DNA of 64,000 nucleotides from an uncultured Clostridia bacterium (GTDB lineage Bacteria > Bacillota > Clostridia > TANB77 > CAG-508), in contig CAOTKV010000003.1 in assembly GCA_948530865.1 (NCBI GenBank), positions 83,859-147,858 of the forward strand, written 5' to 3'. How positions within the stretch are numbered: the stretch's first letter is position 1; each line of letters begins with the position of its first letter. Under the pieces are notes generated by a model. That model saw only the letters and a program-made list of their open reading frames with translations. It was not told where the DNA came from and ran no database searches. Below are positions 7,411 through 17,326 of the stretch, piece by piece. Position numbers and translations under genes: made by a program.

Positions 7411-9972
7411 TTATTTTGTTATCCATTTAACTAAATTTAAGTTTTCTGAATCCATTAACATTTCATGTTTTGGCATAACTCTAAATGTATATCCAAAGTT
7501 ACCACCAGTTTTTAAATCTATTACAGCTTCATAACTATATCTATGTTCTTCCAGATTTTCAGAAATTTTATTCATTGTACATGTATAAACATTTCTAACG
7601 CTTCCATTATCTAAAAATTGTCCAAAATATACTTGAATATCTGTATTAGCTTCATCTATATTTGGAAGATAAACTTCACAATTAACAGTTATTTGTGTTC
7701 CTGCTACTAATTTAGCATTATCAACATTTCTATCTTGTTTTATTTCTATTTTATCCCAATTTTCTTTTACATTTTGTTTCCATTTTGTAAATCTACCAAC
7801 TCTTTCTAAATCATCAAAGTAAGCTTTTTTCAAATTACAAAGTGGCATATAAAGATCATTTACATAGTCTGTAACCATTCTTGCTGTACTATATTTTCCA
7901 CCTGTTGTTCTTATTGAGTTCTTCATGTACGTTAACCATTCTTTAGAAACTCCATTTTCATCTTGATTATAGTATGCTGGAATAATTTTATTTTCTAATG
8001 TGTGATACAAACTGTTACTATCAGCTTTATCTTGTTCTTCATATGAATCATACTGTGCATTAGTTCCAATTGTCCATCCATTTGTTCCATCATATCCTTC
8101 ACACCACCATCCATCTAATACACTAAAGTTTACAACACCATTTACTGATGCTTTTTCTCCTGATGTACCAGAAGCTTCCATTGGTCTTCTAGGATTATTT
8201 AACCACACATCAACACCACTTATTAAATATCTTGATACTCCAATATTATAGTTTTCAACTAAGAATATTTTTCCTTTAAATTGTGGCATTAAAGAAATTT
8301 CATGTATATATTTAATTAAATCTTGACCTTCTTTATCAGCAGGATGCGCTTTTCCAGCAAATACTAATTGAACTGGTCTTTTTTCATCATTTAATATTTG
8401 TGTAAGTCTTGCTATATCTTTAAATATTAATGTTGCTCTTTTATATGTTGCAAATCTTCTTGCAAATCCTATAGTTAAAGCTCTTGGATTTAATTTATTA
8501 ACAACCTCTGCTATTTGATCATATCCAATTCCACTATTAACATATCTATCTGTAATGTTTTGTTTTAAAACACCCATCAATTTTTCTTTTCTTGCAATAT
8601 GCTCAGCCCATAATTTATCATCTGGTATAGTATCAATTTTCTCCCATGTTGAATCAAGTTCAATTTTATCTTGCCAATATGGTGGTAAATATTCATTAAA
8701 TAATTCTTTTATATTTGGTGCAAGCCAAGAACAAGTATGAATACCATTTGTTACATAAGTAATTGGTGACTCATCTTCTGCAATATTTGGCCATACATCA
8801 CTAAATAATTCTCTTGAAACTTCACCATGTAATTTACTTACACCATTTTTCTTACCTGCAACTTTTAATGCAAGAATTCCCATGTTAAATCCAGGTTCTA
8901 AATCTTCTCCTGGCATACCCATTTTCAAGAATTCTTCTTTAGAAATTCCAAGTGTATCCCAAAATCCATTAAAGTATTTTTCAACAAGCCATAAATCAAA
9001 TATATCATTTCCTGCAGGAACTGGTGTATGTGTAGTAAACACGGTTTTTACTGTAGCTATTTCTCTAGCCATTTCAAAAGAAATTTGTTTTTCTTTCATT
9101 ATATTTTTTATTAATTCTAATATTAAGAATGATGAATGTCCTTCATTCATATGATATACAGAAGGTTCATAACCTAAAGTTTTTAATAATTTAACTCCAG
9201 CCATACCTAAAACAATCTCTTGACGAATTCTCATTTCTTTATCTCCACCATATAAGCGAAGTGTAATTCCTCTAAAGTCTTCATCATTTTTTTCTATATC
9301 AGAATCCATTAAATAAAGTTTTATTCTACCAACATTTATTTGCCATAATTTTAAATATAATGTTCTTCCATCCATTGGAATATCAATTATTAAATCATCT
9401 CCCATATTATCTTTTACAGTACTTATAGGTAAATTATATAAATCAATATTATGATATTCTGAACATTGTTCTCCACGAGAATTAATTCTTTGATGAAAAT
9501 ATCCATTTTTATATAATAATCCAACAGCAACAAAAGGTAAACCTAAATCACTTGCTGATTTTAAATGATCACCTGATAGAATTCCAAGTCCTCCTGAATA
9601 TATTGGTAATATTTCATCTAAACCATATTCAGCAGAAAAATATGCAATTAAATCATTTTTATTATTTGGATAATTTTTATTGAACCAAGTATCTGAGCTA
9701 TTTAAATAGCTGTCATAATTGTTAACAACTTTATCATATTCTTTTAAGAATTTTTGATCATTAACAATTTCTTCAATTCTTTCTTGACTAATCATTTTTA
9801 GAAATTTAACTGGATTCTTTTCGCTACATTCCCATAAATCGTTGTCTATTAGTTTAAATAATCTTAAAAATTCTGAATTCCAAGACCACCATAAATTATT
9901 AGCAATTTCTGAAAGTTTTGCTATTCTCGCTGGAAGTTGTGGAACAACTGTTACTCTATTGAATATATACAT
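7411..9972 (-). CDS. glgP: Alpha-glucan (glycogen/maltodextrin) phosphorylase
   Basis: PLP-dependent GT35 enzyme releasing glucose-1-phosphate from alpha-1,4-glucans. At 853 residues it has the N-terminal domain of the short, Thermotoga-type alpha-glucan phosphorylases (NLWWSWNSEFLRLF), followed by SAEYGLDEILPIYSGGLG and MNEGHSSF. The PLP-lysine block reads EASGTSGEKASVNG, with Glu where most enzymes have Met before the catalytic Lys-Ala. A C-terminal extension of ~140 residues (WKQNVKENWDKIEI onward) is also typical of this subgroup. GGAGG is eight bases before the ATG. It stands alone with its own terminator; the CBM-containing acidic protein at 43179 may act on the same polymer. Confidence 0.93.
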   Translation of the reverse strand: MYIFNRVTVVPQLPARIAKLSEIANNLWWSWNSEFLRLFKLIDNDLWECSEKNPVKFLKMISQERIEEIVNDQKFLKEYDKVVNNYDSYLNSSDTWFNKNYPNNKNDLIAYFSAEYGLDEILPIYSGGLGILSGDHLKSASDLGLPFVAVGLLYKNGYFHQRINSRGEQCSEYHNIDLYNLPISTVKDNMGDDLIIDIPMDGRTLYLKLWQINVGRIKLYLMDSDIEKNDEDFRGITLRLYGGDKEMRIRQEIVLGMAGVKLLKTLGYEPSVYHMNEGHSSFLILELIKNIMKEKQISFEMAREIATVKTVFTTHTPVPAGNDIFDLWLVEKYFNGFWDTLGISKEEFLKMGMPGEDLEPGFNMGILALKVAGKKNGVSKLHGEVSRELFSDVWPNIAEDESPITYVTNGIHTCSWLAPNIKELFNEYLPPYWQDKIELDSTWEKIDTIPDDKLWAEHIARKEKLMGVLKQNITDRYVNSGIGYDQIAEVVNKLNPRALTIGFARRFATYKRATLIFKDIARLTQILNDEKRPVQLVFAGKAHPADKEGQDLIKYIHEISLMPQFKGKIFLVENYNIGVSRYLISGVDVWLNNPRRPMEASGTSGEKASVNGVVNFSVLDGWWCEGYDGTNGWTIGTNAQYDSYEEQDKADSNSLYHTLENKIIPAYYNQDENGVSKEWLTYMKNSIRTTGGKYSTARMVTDYVNDLYMPLCNLKKAYFDDLERVGRFTKWKQNVKENWDKIEIKQDRNVDNAKLVAGTQITVNCEVYLPNIDEANTDIQVYFGQFLDNGSVRNVYTCTMNKISENLEEHRYSYEAVIDLKTGGNFGYTFRVMPKHEMLMDSENLNLVKWITK

Positions 9973-10199
9973 TATATATTCCTCCTTCGTATTTTTTAAA
10001 ATTTAATTCTTCTGTTATCATAATAATTATTATCTATTAAAATCATTTTTTTGTCAATTATTTTCTAAGATTTATTCCTACTTTTATAACTAATCTTTTC
10101 GTTTTACATGAACTTTATTTTTTTATTACTTTTCTGTAACATTATAGTTTATTTTATAATTCTATTATATAATGAACTATATTATGGGAGGTTTTTTAT

Positions 10200-11687
10200 A
10201 TGAAATTAAATACAAATAAAAGGATAATGCTTTGCTCAAAAGCTTTATATTCAGAGCAATTAAACTGTTATGCAACATTATGTGAATGTTATCAAGCTTT
10301 AGCTAAGAAATTAGGATCTAGAGCAACTTCTTTAGATGTTCAAAAAAGATATTCAAAATATTTAACTTTAGCGTCAAGTGGTGATTTAAGTTTTTTAGAA
10401 AAAGAAAATAATTACATATTTTCAGAAACTTATCAAGGTGCTAGATTTCAACATACTGAATCACAAATATTTAAAGAATATGCTGAACAATGTAAAAAGC
10501 TTCGCCAATTTAAAGATGGTGCTGCTATACTTGCAGATGCTTTTTGTGAAGATGGACCACCTTACCAAGATGCTTTAGATAATTATTCTAAATATATGAG
10601 AAAAACATCAAAAGAAACAAGAAATTTTGATAAAGAAATTTCAGCACACTCACCATCATATATTGGTCATAATTATTATATAAAAAGCCATAATGCAATA
10701 AAAACAATAAAAGGTATAGATGCTTCTCATTTAGATGGGCTACCTATTTCATTAGAGCTTGCTCCTGAGCAATTTGGTGCCAATATTTCAGGTTTTACTA
10801 CTATGGAAAAATTAATGGAAACAACAAAACAAGATGCTCATCAAATAGATACAAAAGAAGAACTTTTAGAATATTCAAAACGTCCTAATATAATTCAAGA
10901 AACAGGTTATAGATTTTTTGCTAAAAATCAAAGAGGACTAGCACTATCTCTTGCAGCTATGGTAGCAATTGGAGCAGCTGCTGGTATTACTTCTCAGATA
11001 AAAACAGCTCATGATTATAATAGTCTAAATATAGATACTTTAAGTGAAAATGGATATAAATCAGATTTATCTAATAAAACTATTGCTTCAATTCAAAATG
11101 TTGAAAAAACATTAAAAGAATTGCAAGAACAAAGTACAATCCCAACTGAAGATCAATTACGTGATGTTGGCACTACATTAGACGATTTATTTGATGATAT
11201 TATTCAAGAAAAATTAACACCTTCATTTTTAGAAGCGCATCCAGAAGCAAAAGATATTAATGTTGAACATTATTATAATTATCAAGATCCAGAAGCCCAA
11301 TATAAAGCTGTTATAATAACATATACAGATAGCGAAGGTAATAAAAAAGAAGAAAGAGTTACTAATTTTTCTACTGCAAGTTTGTTTTCTTCACATGATA
11401 TGGAAAAGGTATTTGAACATGAGTATGATATTGATGGGTCATATGGCGATATAGGAAGCATTTTCTCTACACCTGGTAATTATATTGAAAATGGAAAAGA
11501 TGTTAAAGATGTATTAAAAGGATATAGTAAAAACCTTGAGTTTATGAAACATCTTTCAGCAGTAGAATTAAATTATAAAGATGGTAATTTATTTGGAATT
11601 ATGCCTTCTTCAATAAAATCAGATATTCCTGAAAAAACAGATAAATCTTCTCAAGATAATAGAAATGTTGATGATGAAGAAAGATAA
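10200..11687 (+). CDS. Unknown single-pass membrane protein
   Basis: I do not recognise the family. The protein (495 residues) has a polar, helical, Cys-containing N-terminal half (about residues 1-240), one membrane segment at ~246-264 (ALSLAAMVAIGAAAGITS) and an acidic C-terminal half with coiled-coil-like LKELQEQ and a Ser/Asp-rich tail. There is no signal peptide, so the N-terminal half is probably cytosolic. GGGAGG stands eight bases before the ATG. It is a single-gene unit between divergent glgP and convergent cdd and shares a bidirectional terminator with cdd. Confidence 0.8.
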   Translation: MKLNTNKRIMLCSKALYSEQLNCYATLCECYQALAKKLGSRATSLDVQKRYSKYLTLASSGDLSFLEKENNYIFSETYQGARFQHTESQIFKEYAEQCKKLRQFKDGAAILADAFCEDGPPYQDALDNYSKYMRKTSKETRNFDKEISAHSPSYIGHNYYIKSHNAIKTIKGIDASHLDGLPISLELAPEQFGANISGFTTMEKLMETTKQDAHQIDTKEELLEYSKRPNIIQETGYRFFAKNQRGLALSLAAMVAIGAAAGITSQIKTAHDYNSLNIDTLSENGYKSDLSNKTIASIQNVEKTLKELQEQSTIPTEDQLRDVGTTLDDLFDDIIQEKLTPSFLEAHPEAKDINVEHYYNYQDPEAQYKAVIITYTDSEGNKKEERVTNFSTASLFSSHDMEKVFEHEYDIDGSYGDIGSIFSTPGNYIENGKDVKDVLKGYSKNLEFMKHLSAVELNYKDGNLFGIMPSSIKSDIPEKTDKSSQDNRNVDDEER

Positions 11688-11690
11688 AAA

Positions 11691-11717
11691 GCCGAGAATA
11701 AAATTCTCGACTTTTTT
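11691..11717. terminator. Bidirectional terminator between the unknown gene and cdd
   Basis: CGAGAAT and ATTCTCG (11693-11699, 11703-11709) form a stem with a three-base loop. T-runs follow on both strands (CTTTTTT on plus, CTTTTT on minus), so it can serve both convergent genes. Confidence 0.85.
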
Positions 11718-11724
11718 ATTATGT

Positions 11725-12117
11725 TCATATTTTGAATCCATATGGTAATAATTCTTTCATTGTATATTCTTCAACTTTTTTATCATATACTGTATATATT
11801 TTAAAGTTTTCATCTACAAATTCACTCATAAATTGTCTACAATATCCACAAGGTAAGCATTGTTCTGGTGCTTTATCTTTTGGTCCTCCAATTACTACTA
11901 TACAATCAAATTCTCTTTCACCTTCTGATATTGCTTTTACAAAAGCTGTTCTTTCTGCACAAATACTTTGAATTCCAGAATTTTCAATATTACATCCATA
12001 ATATCTTTTTCCATTTTTACATCTTAAAGTTGCACCTACAGTATATCCTGAATGTGGCGCATATGCCCTTGTTCTAGCATCAGTTGCAAGCATAATTTCA
12101 TCTTTTATATTAATCAT
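11725..12117 (-). CDS. cdd: Cytidine deaminase
   Basis: Deaminates cytidine and deoxycytidine to uridine forms in pyrimidine salvage. The 130-residue length and zinc ligands are those of the tetrameric class: Cys53 and the catalytic Glu55 in ICAERTAF, Cys90 and Cys93 in PCGYCRQF. The substrate-binding region GCNIENSG precedes. It is the last gene of the dxs-ylmH-cdd run, ending at the shared terminator. Confidence 0.95.
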   Translation of the reverse strand: MINIKDEIMLATDARTRAYAPHSGYTVGATLRCKNGKRYYGCNIENSGIQSICAERTAFVKAISEGEREFDCIVVIGGPKDKAPEQCLPCGYCRQFMSEFVDENFKIYTVYDKKVEEYTMKELLPYGFKI

Positions 12118-12126
12118 GTTTACCTC

Positions 12127-12921
12127 CTATTTATATTTCTTAATGTTTACTAGCAATTTTCCACTTTTAGTTTCTTTTTCTATTCCTTCAAAAATAAATT
12201 TTCCTTTTCCTCTAATTGTTATTATATCATTTAATTCTATTTTTTTGGAAAATTTAAATTCATTAATTGAATTCACAAAAACTCTTCCCATTTCAATTAT
12301 CTCATTTGCCTTAGTCCTAGAACATTTTGTAAGTTCAGATACAAAATTATCAAGCCTCATTGAAGAAATAATTATATTAAAATCTTCATATTCATTTTCT
12401 ATAATTTCAATATTATTTATATTTTCTATACTAATAAGTGATTTTCTAAATCTAGTTAAATCTTGAAGCCCTTCTTTTAAATATTTAGATACTTCACATA
12501 AAGATATAATATCAGCACCAGTATCTGTTACTAATATATCTCCAAACTTTTCTCTTTTAATTCCCAATTTCATTATGCCACTTAAGAATTCTCTATGTTC
12601 ATAACTAATATTATTTGGTAACTTTATTCTTATAACTTCTAAAATCTTACTATAATTTTTTTCTACCATTTCTTTTGAAAGTTTTTCAGGATAGAAAATT
12701 ATAAGATTTCTATCAGCCTCTTCTCTTCCACCATAAATTATATAATTATTAACTTTTTCTTCACTAAGCATTTTCTTTATAATTGCCAAACTAGAAATAT
12801 CTAAAAAATCTGTATAAGTAATTTTATTTTTATTTATACAAAATCCATATTTATCAATAACTTTAGCAACTAGTAATTTGTTTTCATTATCTTTATATTT
12901 TTCTCTTGATTTTTCAAACAT
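12127..12921 (-). CDS. ylmH: YlmH-family S4-domain RNA-binding protein
   Basis: The N-terminal two-thirds have the YlmH signature (IYGGREEADRNLIIFYP, residues ~62-78). An S4 RNA-binding domain follows near the C-terminus (RLDNFVSELTKCSRTKANEI, then GRVFVN). YlmH binds the ribosome or peptidyl-tRNA-carrying large subunits and has been tied to ribosome quality control in Bacillus. The gene usually sits in the division cluster; here it follows dxs and overlaps its 3' end by 52 bases, so translation is coupled. The start Met follows GTAGGAAG about ten bases upstream. Confidence 0.85.
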   Translation of the reverse strand: MFEKSREKYKDNENKLLVAKVIDKYGFCINKNKITYTDFLDISSLAIIKKMLSEEKVNNYIIYGGREEADRNLIIFYPEKLSKEMVEKNYSKILEVIRIKLPNNISYEHREFLSGIMKLGIKREKFGDILVTDTGADIISLCEVSKYLKEGLQDLTRFRKSLISIENINNIEIIENEYEDFNIIISSMRLDNFVSELTKCSRTKANEIIEMGRVFVNSINEFKFSKKIELNDIITIRGKGKFIFEGIEKETKSGKLLVNIKKYK

Positions 12922-14750
12922 CTTACAATACTTCCTACATCTAATCCATACTTTTCTTCAATTTCATCAACACTTCCATGTTTAACAAATTCATCTGGAT
13001 AAGCAAATTTTTCAAACTCAACATCTATTTTATTTTCAAAAAGCAAATGTTCAACTAAATCACCAAGTCCTCCAATAACAGTTCCATCTTCTATTGTTAT
13101 AACTTTTTTTGCACCAACTACATTTTTTAAAATTGTATCATTATCAAATGGTTTTAAAAATCTTGCATTTATAACTGTTGGAATGATTCCACTTTTTTTT
13201 AATTCATCTGAAACTTGTATTGCTTTTGAAACCATTTTTCCAATAGCAATTATTACAATATCTTTTCCTTCTTCTAAAACTTCTGCTTTTCCATATTTTA
13301 TTTCATCACATTTTTCAAAAGAAATTTGCTCTGTGCCACGTGGATATCTTATTAATACTGGTTTATTTAAATTAATTGCAAAATCTAGCATATTTTCCAA
13401 TTCACAAAAATCTTTAGGAGCCATAATATTGAAATTTGGAATTGTATTTGTAAATGCCATATCAAGTAATCCTTGATGAGTTTCTCCATCATTTCCAACT
13501 ATACCTGCTCTATCTGCACATATTACAACTGGTAAATTTTGAATTGCAACATCATGAACTAATTGGTCATATGCTCTTTGAATAAATGAAGAATATAGTG
13601 GTACTACTGGTATTAATCCAGATTTAGCCATTCCTGCTGCAAGCCCTACTGCATGTTGTTCTGCAATTCCAACATCAAAAAATCTATTTGGGAATTTTTT
13701 GGCAAATTCTGTAAGTCCTGTTCCATCTGTCATTGCAGCTGTTATTGCAACAATCTTTTTATTATTTTTTGCAATTTCTATTAATTTATCACCAAATACT
13801 TTAGAATAATCTTTTTTCCCTTTACCTAACTTTTCTCCAGTTTCTATATTAAATTTCGATGTACTATGAAATCTATCTGGATTCACTTCAGCTGGTTTAT
13901 AACCTTTTCCTTTTTTAGTTAATACATGTACTAAAATTGGTCCTTCTTGTTCTTTACAAATTTTAAATATATCTTCAAGTTTTTCAATATTATGACCATC
14001 AACAGGTCCTAAATATCTAAAACCAATATCTTCAAAATACATTTTAGGAATTACTAATTGTTTTATTCCTCTTTTAGTTCTTTGAACTAATTTTACAACT
14101 TTTTTCCCTACAAGTGGAATTCTTCCAATAATTTTTTTACCTTTCAAACTACTATTTACATATACACTTTTTGTTCTTAGTTTTGAAAGCATCATTGAAA
14201 TTCCACCAACATTTTTAGATATGCTCATTTCATTATCATTTAAAATAACAATCATATTAGTATTACTACTACCAACATCATTTAAAGCTTCTAATGCCAT
14301 GCCACCAGTTAATGCTCCATCACCAATAACTGCAATAATTTTATTATTTTCTCTTTTTATATCTCTAGATCTTGCCATTCCTAGTGCAACAGATATTGAT
14401 GTGCTACTATGACCTGTATTAAAATTATCATAAACACTTTCTGTTGTCTTTGGAAATCCTGCTATTCCATTCATTTTTCTTAAAGAATCTAATTTATTTT
14501 TTCTACCAGTTAAAATTTTATGTACATAAGTTTGATGTCCAACATCCCAAATAATTTTATCTAGTGGTGTATTAAATACTGAATGAAGTGCTATTGTAAG
14601 TTCTGTAACACCTAAATTTGAAGCAAGATGACCTCCTGTTTCTGATACTGTATTTATTACTTTTTCTCTTATTTCTTTTGCTAGAATCTTTTTATCTTCA
14701 ATACTTAATGGTTTTAAGTCCTCTGGATAATTTACTTTTTCTAAAATCAT
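12870..14750 (-). CDS. dxs: 1-deoxy-D-xylulose-5-phosphate synthase
   Basis: TPP-dependent first enzyme of the MEP isoprenoid pathway, joining pyruvate and glyceraldehyde-3-phosphate. The 626 residues include HQTYVHKILTGR, the TPP motif GDGALTGGMALEALN, FRYLGPVDGHN, and in the transketolase part the catalytic region FFDVGIAEQHAVGLAAGMA. A polyprenol/phytol-kinase-like gene lies directly upstream in the same direction, which suggests a local isoprenoid theme. The 3' end overlaps ylmH by 52 bases. Confidence 0.95.
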   Translation of the reverse strand: MILEKVNYPEDLKPLSIEDKKILAKEIREKVINTVSETGGHLASNLGVTELTIALHSVFNTPLDKIIWDVGHQTYVHKILTGRKNKLDSLRKMNGIAGFPKTTESVYDNFNTGHSSTSISVALGMARSRDIKRENNKIIAVIGDGALTGGMALEALNDVGSSNTNMIVILNDNEMSISKNVGGISMMLSKLRTKSVYVNSSLKGKKIIGRIPLVGKKVVKLVQRTKRGIKQLVIPKMYFEDIGFRYLGPVDGHNIEKLEDIFKICKEQEGPILVHVLTKKGKGYKPAEVNPDRFHSTSKFNIETGEKLGKGKKDYSKVFGDKLIEIAKNNKKIVAITAAMTDGTGLTEFAKKFPNRFFDVGIAEQHAVGLAAGMAKSGLIPVVPLYSSFIQRAYDQLVHDVAIQNLPVVICADRAGIVGNDGETHQGLLDMAFTNTIPNFNIMAPKDFCELENMLDFAINLNKPVLIRYPRGTEQISFEKCDEIKYGKAEVLEEGKDIVIIAIGKMVSKAIQVSDELKKSGIIPTVINARFLKPFDNDTILKNVVGAKKVITIEDGTVIGGLGDLVEHLLFENKIDVEFEKFAYPDEFVKHGSVDEIEEKYGLDVGSIVRCLKNQEKNIKIMKTNY

Positions 14751-14776
14751 AATTCAACTTCCCCACAATTTAATTT

Positions 14777-15433
14777 CTATAACATCAAAAATGCCATTAA
14801 TGATGTTAATAGTGGCACTGTTATATTATCTGTACCTTTTATTGAAATTGCTTCTATAACTGTCATTAATGAAGCAATTAATATTGATTTTATTGCAATA
14901 TATTCAGATGCACTATATTGCAAAAATCCAGCTATTATTAATAAAGTTACAAAAAACATTGTCATAGAACCTGCAACTGTTTTTTTATTTCCAAAAACTT
15001 TATATTCTGGACTTTTTACTGATTGACCAATTACAGCAGCTAATCCATCTCCATATCCCATAACAGCAATTCCACATAAACCAATTAATGGGTTTTTTAG
15101 AGGTCCAAAAGTAATTAGTGACAATACCAATAAAGAAATGGCATAGTATACTGTCCCCATACTTTCTTTATTTTCATCTCCTACTTCTCTTTCCATAACT
15201 TTGATTAAATTCATTTTATATGAAGCATAATTTATAACAACAAATATTGCTGGCATCAAAGCAGCAATCCATGCACTTTCAAAGAAAACCATTGCTATAA
15301 TCCACCAATTTGAAAGCATTATATGTATAAATTTCCTACTTGCCTCTTTTCCTGCTTTTTCAAATAATCTTCCTGATAACATTATTACTGCAATAAAAGC
15401 AATAGAAACAACTAAACCAAATATGTTATTCAT
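14777..15433 (-). CDS. Phytol/dolichol kinase-like membrane protein (CTP-dependent polyprenol kinase family)
   Basis: About seven membrane segments in 218 residues. Family features are RKFIHIMLSNWW near residue 33, GDGLAAVIGQ and, after a short gap, FGNKKTVAGSMTMFF, the conserved cytoplasmic loops of the SEC59/VTE5 family. These enzymes phosphorylate isoprenoid alcohols with CTP. Placement next to dxs supports an isoprenoid substrate, although which one cannot be told. It is preceded by a 14-bp palindrome (15450-15463). A distant phosphatidate cytidylyltransferase is the alternative. Confidence 0.7.
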   Translation of the reverse strand: MNNIFGLVVSIAFIAVIMLSGRLFEKAGKEASRKFIHIMLSNWWIIAMVFFESAWIAALMPAIFVVINYASYKMNLIKVMEREVGDENKESMGTVYYAISLLVLSLITFGPLKNPLIGLCGIAVMGYGDGLAAVIGQSVKSPEYKVFGNKKTVAGSMTMFFVTLLIIAGFLQYSASEYIAIKSILIASLMTVIEAISIKGTDNITVPLLTSLMAFLML

Positions 15434-15449
15434 TTCTTTTCTCTCTTTC

Positions 15450-15463
15450 TGACAAATTTGTCA
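15450..15463. promoter_or_regulatory. Perfect 14-bp palindrome upstream of the polyprenol-kinase-like gene
   Basis: TGACAAATTTGTCA is fully self-complementary, 17 bases before the start codon at 15433 and overlapping the likely 5' untranslated region. It could be an operator. No regulator gene is adjacent. Confidence 0.35.
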
Positions 15464-15490
15464 TAAAATAATCTATTCAATTATACAAGA

Positions 15491-15516
15491 AAAAGTGCCT
15501 TTAATAAAGCACTTTT
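15491..15516 (-). terminator. Rho-independent terminator of the acyl-CoA ligase gene
   Basis: AAAAGTGC (15491-15498) and GCACTTTT (15509-15516) form a stem with a small loop. On the minus strand it follows the ligase stop at 15536 and ends in TTTTTCTTG. Confidence 0.75.
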
Positions 15517-15535
15517 TACATTTTTCACATATATT

Positions 15536-17263
15536 TCACAATATCTTTTTTATTTCCTCATGTCTTTTTACTTTGCCTGTTGTTGTTTTTATCATTTCTT
15601 CATCTGTTACTATTATATCTCTAATATGTTTATATGGTGGCATATTTTTATTTATTTCTGATACATATTTTTTCATATGATCATATATTTCTTTTTCTTG
15701 AACATATCCAATAATATCTTTCATTGCATCTTTATCATAAACAATTTTCACACAAACATCTAAATCACCATCTTGAGTTGGTTTTCCATAAATCATACTT
15801 TCTTTTACTCCTGGTATATGACTTATTAAAATTTCTAATTCTTCTGGATAAATATTTTTACCATTTTTTTGAACTATAACGTTCTTTTTTCTTCCAGTTA
15901 TATAAAGAAAGCCATCTTCAACATATCCTAAATCACCAGTATGGAACCATTCTCCTTCAAAAACTTCTTCTGTTGCACTATTATTTTTATAATAGCCTAA
16001 CATTACACTTGGTCCTTTAACTACAATTTCTCCAATTCCCATTTCATTTTTATTTTCAATTTTTAATTCAAGTGATGGTAATACTTTTCCAACAGTTCCG
16101 CTTTTTATTGCATGATCATTTTCAACAGCAATTACTGGTGATGTTTCTGTTAAACCATAACCTTGATATACTTGAAGTCCAAGTCCTGATAAAGATTTTG
16201 CGAGAGACTCATCCATTGCTGCTGCACCACTTACTATTAATCTAATATTTCCTCCAAGGGCTTCATGTACTTCTTTAAATACTTTTCTTTTTAAATTTAT
16301 ATGGATTTTGTCTAAAACATTAGTAACTTTTATCATATTATTAACAAGTTTTATTTTTCCTTGCTTTTCTATATTTTTCATTATTCTTTTATATATACTC
16401 TCTAATATTAAAGGAACACATACAAGTACTGTTGGCTTATATTCACAAAGATTTTGCTGAATATATTTTAATCCATCACAAAAGCACATATATCCACCAA
16501 TAAATACTACAACATGGTTTATTGTTGATTGGAATGTATGATGAAAAGGAAGAAGAGCAAGCATACCATCATTTTCATCAAATTTTATAACTTTAAGTAA
16601 ATCCATAACATTAGAGCAAATATTTTTTTGAGAAAGCATTACAGCTTTAGAAATTGAAGTTGTTCCTGAAGTAAATAACATTATTGTCATTTTTTCTGAA
16701 TCAACTTCAGTATCTAAATAACTTCTATCACCTTTTTCTAATAGTTCATTTCCTTTTTCTATTATTTTTTTATAAGAAATAAATCCATCTTTATCTTCTT
16801 CTAAATCAAAACATATAAAAATCTCAATTGAAGATAATTTTTCATCTCTTATTTTTTTCATAATATCCAAATATTTTTCTTCGAAAAATATTGCTTTTGC
16901 TTCACTACGCTCTGCTAGTGAAATTATTTCATTATCTGGTAAAGACTTATCTAAAGGAACTATTATTTTATCTCCTGTTGTAACTGCATAATAGCTAACA
17001 GTCCATTCATATCTATCTTTTGCTATTAGTGCAACTTTTTCATCATTATTAATCCCTAAATAATTCAATACTGTTCCTATGCAATCAATTTCATGTTTAT
17101 ATTCTTTATATGACATTGAATAAAATTCAGGAGTTTCCCCTTTTTTATACATTCTTTTTTTAAATTTGAATGCTGGTCTATCACCATAAAGTTCTACTGT
17201 TTGATTTAATAAATCTTTAAAATCTGTGATTTTTCTTACATTTTCATAATATGTTTCCTTCAT
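15536..17263 (-). CDS. Long-chain fatty acid-CoA ligase (AMP-binding, ANL superfamily)
   Basis: Activates a carboxylic acid to acyl-AMP and then acyl-CoA. The P-loop is MLFTSGTTSISKAVMLSQ, followed by QGYGLTETSPV (motif A5), WFHTGDLGYVEDGFLYITGR (A7-A8) and the C-terminal catalytic Lys region GKVKRHEEI. Length is ~575 residues. I start it at 17263 (MKETYYENV) because GGAGG is seven bases upstream; the earlier ATG at 17284 would contain that site. It is single-gene with its own terminator. The substrate chain length cannot be read from sequence. Confidence 0.88.
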   Translation of the reverse strand: MKETYYENVRKITDFKDLLNQTVELYGDRPAFKFKKRMYKKGETPEFYSMSYKEYKHEIDCIGTVLNYLGINNDEKVALIAKDRYEWTVSYYAVTTGDKIIVPLDKSLPDNEIISLAERSEAKAIFFEEKYLDIMKKIRDEKLSSIEIFICFDLEEDKDGFISYKKIIEKGNELLEKGDRSYLDTEVDSEKMTIMLFTSGTTSISKAVMLSQKNICSNVMDLLKVIKFDENDGMLALLPFHHTFQSTINHVVVFIGGYMCFCDGLKYIQQNLCEYKPTVLVCVPLILESIYKRIMKNIEKQGKIKLVNNMIKVTNVLDKIHINLKRKVFKEVHEALGGNIRLIVSGAAAMDESLAKSLSGLGLQVYQGYGLTETSPVIAVENDHAIKSGTVGKVLPSLELKIENKNEMGIGEIVVKGPSVMLGYYKNNSATEEVFEGEWFHTGDLGYVEDGFLYITGRKKNVIVQKNGKNIYPEELEILISHIPGVKESMIYGKPTQDGDLDVCVKIVYDKDAMKDIIGYVQEKEIYDHMKKYVSEINKNMPPYKHIRDIIVTDEEMIKTTTGKVKRHEEIKKIL

Positions 17264-17326
17264 ATAAATCCTCCAACTTATCATATATCTATAAGATATT
17301 ATACATCTAATAAAAGTTTTTTTCCA

